Of a stretch of 57,259 bases of DNA, positions 8,174 through 15,343 are shown one piece after another. The stretch's first letter is position 1. Each line of letters opens with the position of its first letter. The notes beneath the pieces were generated by a model. That model made no database searches and was not told the DNA's origin. It worked only from the letters and a program-made list of their open reading frames with translations. Source of the DNA: CAYUUP01 sp964447925 (GTDB lineage: Bacteria > Bacillota > Clostridia > Oscillospirales > Oscillospiraceae); NCBI GenBank assembly GCA_964447925.1, contig CAYUUP010000001.1, positions 1 through 57,259 of the forward strand. The letters run 5' to 3'. Made by a program: the position numbers and the translations under genes.

Positions 8174-9370
8174 ATGTCAAAGAAAGAGAATAAATTCCGG
8201 GGATATGATATTGCAACGCAGGCGGTGCATACAGGCACTGACTATGATGCAGAGACAGGAGCGGTAAGGCGGCCACTCCATATGGCGAACAGCTATAAAC
8301 TTCCGGACGATTTATCGCATGTCAACTACTCATCCACAGACCTGCTGATGTATTCAAGAAACGGCAATCCGAATCAGCACTGGCTTGAAGAGAAGATTGC
8401 GGCCCTGCATGATGCGGATGATGCAATTGTTCTCGCAAGTGGCGTGGCTGCATTGCACGCTCTTTTTTGGACACTCTTAAAATCAGGAGACCGGGTGGTT
8501 TATCCAAAAGTGAGCTATATGGCGGTTTACCGGATGTTCCATGAGCTTTTCAATCGAAAGTTCAATGTAGAAACCGTGATGGTGGATATGACGGATTTGG
8601 ATGCGGTGCGTAAAGCAATCACACCCAGAACACGTCTTGTACACATTGAGACACCGGATAATCCAACTGTTGGAATTACCGACATTGCGGAAATTGCCAG
8701 AATTGCCCATGAAAATGGTGCGGTACTTTCTGTAGACAATACATTCGCTTCTCCGCTGAATCAAAAGCCACTCGATCTTGGTGCAGATTATGTTGTTGAG
8801 GCACTCACAAAATTTGTCAATGGGCACGGAGACGCACAGGGCGGCGCAATCATATCAAATGATCTGGAAACAATGGATCGCATTCGCTATGAGGCACAGG
8901 TCAATGTGGGTTCAGTCATCAGTCCATTTAACGCGTGGCAGATATTCCGGGGTTCGGTTACATTCCCTCTCCGCATGCAGAGAATCAATGAATCTACGCA
9001 GAAGATTGCTGAATGGCTGACGCAGAGGGATAACGTCACATTCGTTTCTTACCCGGGGCTTCCAGATAATCCGGGGCATGAGATTGCAAAGAAACAGATG
9101 AAAAATGGATATGGCGGCGTGATTTCTTTTGGCATAAATACAGATGACAAGACAGTGGAGCGTTTCTGCGCAGAACTGAAAGTTGTTACATTTGCAGTTT
9201 CTCTCGGGCATGATGAGAGTCTGATTTTCCCGCAACCGAGTTATGACGAGCGAATCCATCTGTATCCTGAAAGATTCAGAAATGGTTTTATCCGCTTCAG
9301 TGTCGGTCTGGAAGAACCGACGGATATTATCGGGGATTTAGACCGGGCGCTGAAAGTGATCGGTCTATAG
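8174..9370 (+). CDS. Cys/Met-metabolism PLP-dependent enzyme (cystathionine gamma-lyase/synthase type)
   Basis: A 398-residue fold-type I PLP enzyme of the cystathionine gamma-synthase/lyase group. It shows YSRNGNP (residues 60-66, phosphate-binding Tyr and Arg), SVDNTFASP with the pyridine-binding Asp188, and the Schiff-base Lys213 in EALTKFVNGHGDAQGG. The reaction (beta- or gamma-elimination, or gamma-replacement) cannot be told from sequence. In this operon a C-S lyase acting on cysteine, cystathionine or a modified cysteine is the likely role. The ATG follows AAGGAGGG with good spacing. A 113-bp gap precedes it, but I see no terminator there, so it probably belongs to the operon. Confidence 0.9.
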   Translation: MSKKENKFRGYDIATQAVHTGTDYDAETGAVRRPLHMANSYKLPDDLSHVNYSSTDLLMYSRNGNPNQHWLEEKIAALHDADDAIVLASGVAALHALFWTLLKSGDRVVYPKVSYMAVYRMFHELFNRKFNVETVMVDMTDLDAVRKAITPRTRLVHIETPDNPTVGITDIAEIARIAHENGAVLSVDNTFASPLNQKPLDLGADYVVEALTKFVNGHGDAQGGAIISNDLETMDRIRYEAQVNVGSVISPFNAWQIFRGSVTFPLRMQRINESTQKIAEWLTQRDNVTFVSYPGLPDNPGHEIAKKQMKNGYGGVISFGINTDDKTVERFCAELKVVTFAVSLGHDESLIFPQPSYDERIHLYPERFRNGFIRFSVGLEEPTDIIGDLDRALKVIGL

Positions 9371-9411
9371 CAAGATACTAGGAACAGATGCTTTCTGTAA
9401 CGATAAAGGCA

Positions 9412-9444
9412 AGCCGCTCCTCTCACAGCGTGAGGAGAGCGGCT
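9412..9444 (+). terminator. Hairpin terminator of the cysteine-type operon
   Basis: AGCCGCTCCTCTCAC (9412-9426) pairs with GTGAGGAGAGCGGCT (9430-9444) except for a central two-base shift, around a three-base loop. It is followed by CCACGCTTTTCC, a short T-run. Probable intrinsic terminator. Confidence 0.6.
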
Positions 9445-9486
9445 CCACGCTTTTCCAAAAAATATCCTTAAGACGAAGATTCCCTG

Positions 9487-9515
9487 TTGATTTTTCTTTT
9501 TGACAGGCGTATAAT
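9487..9515 (+). promoter_or_regulatory. Sigma-A promoter of the thiolase/CoA-transferase operon
   Basis: TTGATT (9487-9492), 17-bp spacer, TATAAT (9510-9515). Transcription would begin about 75 nt before the thiolase ATG. The leader holds a small hairpin (TCCCGG 9547-9552 / CCGGGA 9557-9562). Confidence 0.7.
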
Positions 9516-9594
9516 AAAAGTAGTGGATTTCTATCCCAGCTGTAATTCCCGGCAAACCGGGACAGGCATTTTAAATTACAGGAGGTCATTTCTA

Positions 9595-10854
9595 ATGAGA
9601 GACATTTATCTGGTGAACTGTTGCCGTACTGCTGTAGGCTCTTTCCAGGGCTCCCTGTCCAAGACTCCCGCCTCTGACCTGGGCGCTGTGGTGGTCAAGG
9701 AAGTGCTGAAGCGGGCGAATGTTGCCCCCGAGCAGGTAGACGAGTTGATGTTCGGCTGCATTCTCACCGCTGGTCAGGGTCAGAACGTAGCCCGTCAGGT
9801 CAGCATCAAGGCCGGCCTGCCCTATTCCGTTCCTGCCTACACCGTAGGCATGGTCTGCGGGTCTGGCATGAAATCCGTCATCGAGGCGGCCCGTGCCATC
9901 AATGCTGAGGATGCCGAAATCATCGTCTGCGGTGGCACCGAAAACATGACCATGGCTCCCTACTCCGTCCCCTCCGCCCGTGGCGGCGCCCGGATGTTCA
10001 ATACCCAGATGGTGGACACCATGGTGAATGATGGCCTGTGGGATGCCTATAACAACTACCACATGGGTACCACCGCCGAAAATATCTGCGATGTGTGGGG
10101 TATCACCCGAGAAGAGCTGGACGAATTCGCTGCCTCCTCTCAGGCCAAGACCGCTGCCGCCCAGGCTGCCGGCAGATTTGATGACGAGATTGTTCCTGTC
10201 ACCGTGAAGCAGAAGAAGACCACTGTGGAATTCGCTAAGGACGAGTTTCCCCGCGCCTCCACTAATTTGGAGACTCTGAGCAAGTTGAAGGGCGCTTTCC
10301 CGGTCGGGCCAGACGGTGTGGAGGATACTGTTGTCCATACCTTTGAGCCCACCGGCATCCATGAGGCCGATACCAGGAAGCATGAAAAGCGGGTCACTGC
10401 CGGCAACGCCTCCGGCATCAACGATGGTGCTGCCGCCATTGTGCTGGCCTCCGGTGAGGCTGTTGAGAAGTACGGTCTAAAGCCCATGGCCAAGCTGGTT
10501 TCCTGGGGCCAGGGTGGCGTTGATCCCAAGATTATGGGTGTTGGCCCCGTTCCTGCCTCACGTCAGGCCATGCAGAAAGCCGGTGTTACCATTGATGACA
10601 TTGACCTGATTGAGGCTAATGAGGCATTCGCTGCCCAGTCCATCGCCGTTGCCCGTGAGTTGCACTTTGACATGAGCAAGGTCAATGTCAATGGCGGCGC
10701 CATCTCCATTGGACACCCTGTGGGTGCTTCCGGCGCTCGTATTATTGTTACCCTGATCCATGAGATGCAGAAGCGGCCTGAGGCCAAGCGCGGCCTTGCC
10801 ACTCTGTGCATTGGCGGTGGCATGGGTGTTGCCACCATCTGGGAGAAGTGCTGA
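9595..10854 (+). CDS. Acetyl-CoA C-acetyltransferase (thiolase) with a 25-residue insertion
   Basis: A biosynthetic-type thiolase, 419 residues against about 390-400 usual. It condenses two acetyl-CoA to acetoacetyl-CoA or runs the reverse. The nucleophile is Cys88 in GMVCGSGMKSV, with His374 in SIGHPVGASG, Cys405 in LCIGGGMG and the NEAFA segment also present. The excess length is an insertion at about residues 242-266 (10318-10392). Most thiolases run straight from the GAFP.G.DG region into VTAGNASGINDGA. The start ATG at 9595 follows GGAGG at 9581-9585. The two CoA-transferase subunits downstream imply acetoacetate or short-chain acid metabolism. Confidence 0.95.
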   Translation: MRDIYLVNCCRTAVGSFQGSLSKTPASDLGAVVVKEVLKRANVAPEQVDELMFGCILTAGQGQNVARQVSIKAGLPYSVPAYTVGMVCGSGMKSVIEAARAINAEDAEIIVCGGTENMTMAPYSVPSARGGARMFNTQMVDTMVNDGLWDAYNNYHMGTTAENICDVWGITREELDEFAASSQAKTAAAQAAGRFDDEIVPVTVKQKKTTVEFAKDEFPRASTNLETLSKLKGAFPVGPDGVEDTVVHTFEPTGIHEADTRKHEKRVTAGNASGINDGAAAIVLASGEAVEKYGLKPMAKLVSWGQGGVDPKIMGVGPVPASRQAMQKAGVTIDDIDLIEANEAFAAQSIAVARELHFDMSKVNVNGGAISIGHPVGASGARIIVTLIHEMQKRPEAKRGLATLCIGGGMGVATIWEKC

Positions 10855-10869
10855 GCCAAACCAAACATT

Positions 10870-10901
10870 GTATCCCGGCGGTCTGACTCTTGCCGGGATA
10901 C
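10870..10901 (+). promoter_or_regulatory. Intercistronic hairpin between thiolase and CoA-transferase alpha
   Basis: Perfect 10-bp stem GTATCCCGGC (10870-10879) / GCCGGGATAC (10892-10901) with a 12-nt loop and no T-run. More likely an mRNA-stability or partial-termination element than a full terminator. Confidence 0.5.
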
Positions 10902-10970
10902 ACTCGCTCCTTCCCTTGCTGCAGCAGATGGGAGGGAACAGTCAGATTTTTTATAAGGAGTGATTTTCCA

Positions 10971-11663
10971 ATGGGTATTGCAAAAATTATTACGCCGAAG
11001 GAAGCGGTTAAACTGATTCCCAGCGGCGCAACCGTCATGTTTGGCGGATTTGTGGGTTGTGGCGCGGCCCTCAAGACGATTGATGCCATCTCCAAGGATG
11101 ACAGCATTCAGAACCTTACCGGTATCTTCAACGATTCTTCCAAGCTGAACGGCCCTGACGGTGAAGCTGAGTACGCCTGGGCAAAACTCATCCACACCGG
11201 CCAACTCACCGGCTATATCGGCTCCCATCTGGGCACTAACACCGAGGCCTCTGCGCTGTGGAGCGAGGGAAAGCTGAAGGTGGATCTGGTTCCCCAGGGC
11301 TCCCTGGCGGAGATGATCCGGGCCGGCGGCAGCGGCTTGGGCGGCGTCATCACCCCCACCGGCGTGGGCACGCTGGTGGAGGACAGCCCCTATACGCGGG
11401 GCAAGGTCAACTATGACGGCAAGGACTATCTGGTCATGAAGCCCCTCCATGCCGACGTGGCGCTGCTGTGCGGCACCAAGGTGGACAAGTCCGGCAACGT
11501 CTGGTTCAAGGGCACTACCTCCAACTTCCAGACTGTCATGGCGCTGGCGGCGGATACCGTTATCGTTGAGGCCGAGGAGTTGGTAGAAGTGGGCGATCTG
11601 GAGCCTGAAAATGTCCGGATCCCCGGTGTGCTAGTAGACTATATCGTAGTAAGGGAGGGCTGA
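10971..11663 (+). CDS. atoD: 3-oxoacid/acetate CoA-transferase subunit A (AtoD type)
   Basis: A 230-residue alpha subunit of a family I CoA-transferase. Visible are the N-terminal glycine-rich segment VMFGGFVGCGAALKTID (residues 22-38), HLGTN, the LVPQGSLAEMIRAGGSGLGGVITPTGVGT stretch and a C-terminal VVEAEELVEVG. With the beta subunit it would move CoA between acetate or butyrate and acetoacetyl- or acyl-CoA. The ATG at 10971 follows AAGGAG (10955-10960). The beta gene starts five bases after this gene ends. Exact acid specificity cannot be read from sequence. Confidence 0.93.
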   Translation: MGIAKIITPKEAVKLIPSGATVMFGGFVGCGAALKTIDAISKDDSIQNLTGIFNDSSKLNGPDGEAEYAWAKLIHTGQLTGYIGSHLGTNTEASALWSEGKLKVDLVPQGSLAEMIRAGGSGLGGVITPTGVGTLVEDSPYTRGKVNYDGKDYLVMKPLHADVALLCGTKVDKSGNVWFKGTTSNFQTVMALAADTVIVEAEELVEVGDLEPENVRIPGVLVDYIVVREG

Positions 11664-11668
11664 TCGTC

Positions 11669-12352
11669 ATGGCAACGAAAATGGATAAGAAGCAGATCAA
11701 GAATTATATCGCCAAGCGGGTGGCCAAGGAACTGCACAATGGTGACGTGGTCAATCTGGGCATCGGCATCCCCACTCTTGTGACCAACTACCTGCCCGAC
11801 GGCGTGAAGCTCATCATCCATGCCGAGGACGGCATCGTGGGTGCGGGCTCGACCCCCACCGAAGAGAACATGGACGCTCTCCACATCGTGGACGCCGCCG
11901 GTTCCCCCGCCACCGTGGCCGAGTACGGCTGCTTTGCCGACTCTGCCCTGAACTTCGCCATCATCCGGGGCGGCCATGTGGACGCCACTATCCTGGGCGG
12001 CCTGGAGGTGGACGCTGAGGGCTCCCTCTCCAACTGGATCATCCCCGGCAAGAAGATGCCCGGCATGGGCGGCGCCATGGATCTGCTGGTGGGCGCCAAA
12101 AAGGTCATCGTGGCCATGGAACACACCGCCAAGGGAAATCCTAAGATTCTGGAGAAGTGTACCCTGCCCTATACCGCTGTCCATTGTGTAGACCTCATCG
12201 TCACCGAGATGGGCGTCATGAAAGTCACTGACGAGGGTATCGTTCTCACTGAGATTAACCCTGAATTTACCGTGGAAGAGGTTCAGGCCGCCACCAAGGC
12301 GAAGCTGATTATTGCTCCCGATCTGAAGCAGATGGAGGCTCCAGCGGTGTAA
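11669..12352 (+). CDS. atoA: 3-oxoacid/acetate CoA-transferase subunit B (AtoA type)
   Basis: A 227-residue beta subunit carrying the catalytic glutamate. The usual SENG motif appears as HAEDGIVGAG, with Glu53 as the likely nucleophile and Asp in place of Asn after it. Other family blocks are NLGIGIPTLV, GGHVDATILGGLEVDAEGSL and IPGKKMPGMGGAMDL. GGGAGG lies 8 nt before the ATG. It forms an operon with the alpha subunit and the thiolase upstream and ends at a strong hairpin. The Asn-to-Asp change next to the catalytic Glu is seen from sequence; its effect is unknown. Confidence 0.93.
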   Translation: MATKMDKKQIKNYIAKRVAKELHNGDVVNLGIGIPTLVTNYLPDGVKLIIHAEDGIVGAGSTPTEENMDALHIVDAAGSPATVAEYGCFADSALNFAIIRGGHVDATILGGLEVDAEGSLSNWIIPGKKMPGMGGAMDLLVGAKKVIVAMEHTAKGNPKILEKCTLPYTAVHCVDLIVTEMGVMKVTDEGIVLTEINPEFTVEEVQAATKAKLIIAPDLKQMEAPAV

Positions 12353-12369
12353 TTTTCCCAATTTCCAAT

Positions 12370-12411
12370 AGCGAAGGGGCGTCTCTGTAAAAGCAGAGAC
12401 GCCCCTTCGCT
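12370..12411. terminator. Strong bidirectional terminator hairpin
   Basis: Perfect 18-bp stem AGCGAAGGGGCGTCTCTG (12370-12387) / CAGAGACGCCCCTTCGCT (12394-12411) with a TAAAAG loop, followed by TTGTT. It lies between the plus-strand CoA-transferase operon and the minus-strand formate dehydrogenase operon and can serve both. Confidence 0.85.
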
Positions 12412-12529
12412 TGTTGCGGCAGCGACCACCCGGGTTAATGAGGGTAGCTAATCTTTATATAAAACAGCTATGGGAGCGGCACTATTATACTGACCGGTTT
12501 ATGCAGGGGCCGACCCCCGTTGCACCTGC

Positions 12530-15343
12530 TCATTCCTCCGGCATCAGGCTGGCGATGGTGGCCCTCATCTGCTCATGATGGCGCTTTGCCACCATGGACT
12601 GTGTAATGTACTTTCCGTCCTCATCATAGGCTTCACTGTCGGGAATCTTCTCCAGTCGGCAGGCGCAGACCTTGTACTCGGGGATGCGGGCGAAGGTGTC
12701 CAGAGCAGCATTCGTCAGCCAGTTGGCATCGCCATCCGGAAAGTGGAAGGGCATCCAGACTTCACCGGGGCTGGTCTTTTCAGAGACTCTGGCCTCGGAG
12801 GTGATCTCGCCCCGCCGGGACTTGACCCGGATGCGCTCGCCGTCATGTATGCCCAGGGCTTTGGCGTCCTCGGCATTGACCTCAATGAAGGAATGGCCAG
12901 AGATCTCCATCAGGCCTGGCGTGCGGCCTGTCATAGCCCGGGTAGTGTAGTGATACAGGATGCGGCCGGTGGTGAGCATGGTGGGATACTCCTCGTCCGG
13001 CAGCTCTGCGGCGGGGACGTAGACGGTGGGATAGAACCAGCCCAAACCCCGGCTGAATTTGCCCACGTGCATGATGGGGGTACCTGGGTGATCCTTGGTG
13101 GGGCAGGGCCATTGGAGATATTGACCGTTGGTGCTGTCCAATCGTTTATGGCTCATACCGTGGAAGGAGGGAGTCAGTTCTGCCATCTCATCAAAAATCT
13201 CGGCAGCGGTGAGGGTCGGCTGGTCGTAGCCCATGCGTCGCATCAGATCACAGATAATATCGGTGTCCAGCCGCATATTACCCGGAACCTCGATGGCCTT
13301 TCGCACCCGCTGAACCCGTCGTTCGGTGTTGGAGAAAGTACCCTCCTTTTCAGCATAGGAGCGACCGGGCAGAATGACATCCGCGAGCTGGGCTGTCTCG
13401 GTCATGAACAACTCCTGGATTACGAAGAAGTCCAGGCTCTTCAGAGCCTTGAGGATGTGGTGGGTGTCCGGGTCAGTGACCACCGGATCCTCACCATAGA
13501 TGTAAAGCCCTTTAATGTCACCCCGGATGGCGGCGGGAAAAACGTCAGTGGCGTGAAGGCCAATTTCGCTGGGCAGCTTCACGCCCCAAGCCCTTTCAAA
13601 CTTCTCCCGGACAGTGGGGTCGGTGACATTCTGATAGCCTGGGAACTGGTTGGGCTGCGCACCCATATCGCAGGCGCCCTGGACATTGTTCTGGCCCCGG
13701 AGGGGATTGACGCCGCAGCCGGGGCGGCCCAGCTTGCCCACCATCATGGCCATGTTGGACATGGCCATAACACCCTCGGTTCCGGTGGAGTGTTCGGTGA
13801 CGCCTAGACAGTAGATGATGGGGGCTTTTTTAGCCTTGGCATACATCCGGGCGGCGGCCCGCAGGTCATCGGGGTCAATGTGGCAGAGCTTGCCCACCTT
13901 CTCCGGCGTGTAGTCTGCCACGATCTTTTTCAGCTCATCAAAGCCTTCGGTGCGTTCGGCGATGAATTTCTCATCAATGAGGCCTTCCTCAATGAATACA
14001 TGGCACATACCGTTGGCGAAGGCAATGTTGGTGCCGGGGCGGAGTTTCAGGTGAATGTCCGCCTGGGCGGCAATGTCAATGTCCCGAGGATCGACCACGA
14101 TGAGTTTTGTGCCGTTCCGCACAGCCTCCCGGATTTGCATACCCACCACAGGATGAGCCTCCTCCGGGTTGGAGCCGACCAGCAAGATACAGTCCACATC
14201 GTGGGTAATATCATAGATGGGGTTGGTCATTGCGCCAGAGCCTAATGTTTTGGCTAGGCCGGCCACGGAGGCGGAGTGGCAGACACGGGCGCAGTTATCC
14301 GTGTTGTTGGTGCCGAAACAGGTACGCACCATTTTCTGCACCATGTAGATATCCTCGTTGGGGGAGCGGGAGCAGGCAAAGCCGGCCAGCGAGTCGGGGC
14401 CATACTCCTTTTTCAAAGCCATAAATTTGGATGCCACCAGGTCCAGCGCCTCGTCCCAGCTGGCCTTGCGGAATTTTCCAGTGGCACGATCCTTGATGAG
14501 AGGGTCAGTAATCCGGTCGCCGGACATGACAAAGCGGTAAGAACCGAAGCGGCCCTTAACACACAGGCGGCCATGGTTGGAGGGGCCGTCTGCCGCTTCC
14601 ACGCCCATGATCTGATTTCCCCTGACAAGCAGGTCAAACTGGCAGCCCACGGCACAGTGGGGGCAGGTGGTTCGTACCCGCCGGATCTGCCAAATACGGT
14701 AATACTTATCCTCTTTTTTATGGAGAGCGCCGGTGGGACAGGCTTCAGCACAGTTACCGCAGGATTCGCAGAGACTCTGATCCCAGTCTGGGCCGAAGGG
14801 AGCCTCAATTACGTTGAACATACCGGCCTTGCCGTTGCGGATGGCGTTGCGACCGCTGACCTTGGCGCAGGCGCTTACGCAGCGGTTGCAGTGAATGCAC
14901 AGCCTGGGGCGATAGCCCAGGAAGGGATGGCTATTCAGCTCCGGTGACTCGATCTTGTAACGGGAGCCAGGATAGGTAGGATAGTAAACGCCATAGTCGT
15001 TGCACACCTTCTGCAGTTCGCATACGCCGTTAGAGGTACAGGAGAAGCAGTCCTGATGGTGGTTTGACAAAAGCAGATCCAGGGTCATCTTTCGGGAGGC
15101 CACGATGCGATCGTTCCTGGTGTGGATAACCATACCCTCTGTGGCAACGGTGTTGCAGGAGGGAGCCAGCTTTCCCAGACCCTCCACCTCCACTACGCAG
15201 AGGCGGCAAGATCCAATGCTGCTGACGTTTTTCAAGTAACACAGAGTGGGGATTTCAATGCCGTTTTCACGGGCGGCGGTCAAGATGGTGGTACCCTCCG
15301 GCACCTGCAACTGTCTGCCGTCAATTGTGATATTGATCATCAT
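12530..15343 (-). CDS. fdhF: Formate dehydrogenase catalytic subunit, molybdopterin, cysteine type
   Basis: A 937-residue bis-MGD oxidoreductase with an NuoG-like N-terminus. Order: [2Fe-2S] ferredoxin domain (Cys35, 46, 49, 63), His/Cys iron-sulfur segment around HHQDCFSC (95-102), two [4Fe-4S] sites (Cys149/152/155/159 and 192/195/198/202), the catalytic-domain [4Fe-4S] (Cys227/230/234/261), then the molybdopterin domains. The active-site motif is RVCHSASVAGL with Cys355 (codon TGC), so it is not a selenoprotein. FdhD and a FocA-family channel nearby support formate as substrate. It overlaps the upstream gene by four bases. Confidence 0.93.
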   Translation of the reverse strand: MMINITIDGRQLQVPEGTTILTAARENGIEIPTLCYLKNVSSIGSCRLCVVEVEGLGKLAPSCNTVATEGMVIHTRNDRIVASRKMTLDLLLSNHHQDCFSCTSNGVCELQKVCNDYGVYYPTYPGSRYKIESPELNSHPFLGYRPRLCIHCNRCVSACAKVSGRNAIRNGKAGMFNVIEAPFGPDWDQSLCESCGNCAEACPTGALHKKEDKYYRIWQIRRVRTTCPHCAVGCQFDLLVRGNQIMGVEAADGPSNHGRLCVKGRFGSYRFVMSGDRITDPLIKDRATGKFRKASWDEALDLVASKFMALKKEYGPDSLAGFACSRSPNEDIYMVQKMVRTCFGTNNTDNCARVCHSASVAGLAKTLGSGAMTNPIYDITHDVDCILLVGSNPEEAHPVVGMQIREAVRNGTKLIVVDPRDIDIAAQADIHLKLRPGTNIAFANGMCHVFIEEGLIDEKFIAERTEGFDELKKIVADYTPEKVGKLCHIDPDDLRAAARMYAKAKKAPIIYCLGVTEHSTGTEGVMAMSNMAMMVGKLGRPGCGVNPLRGQNNVQGACDMGAQPNQFPGYQNVTDPTVREKFERAWGVKLPSEIGLHATDVFPAAIRGDIKGLYIYGEDPVVTDPDTHHILKALKSLDFFVIQELFMTETAQLADVILPGRSYAEKEGTFSNTERRVQRVRKAIEVPGNMRLDTDIICDLMRRMGYDQPTLTAAEIFDEMAELTPSFHGMSHKRLDSTNGQYLQWPCPTKDHPGTPIMHVGKFSRGLGWFYPTVYVPAAELPDEEYPTMLTTGRILYHYTTRAMTGRTPGLMEISGHSFIEVNAEDAKALGIHDGERIRVKSRRGEITSEARVSEKTSPGEVWMPFHFPDGDANWLTNAALDTFARIPEYKVCACRLEKIPDSEAYDEDGKYITQSMVAKRHHEQMRATIASLMPEE

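Noticed and set aside
12575..13807. Long plus-strand frame of 410 codons
   Set aside because: It is antisense to the formate dehydrogenase gene and only reflects GC-rich codon structure; no family features.
12530..15343. Selenocysteine formate dehydrogenase
   Set aside because: The active-site codon is TGC (Cys355); no in-frame TGA lies in the gene.
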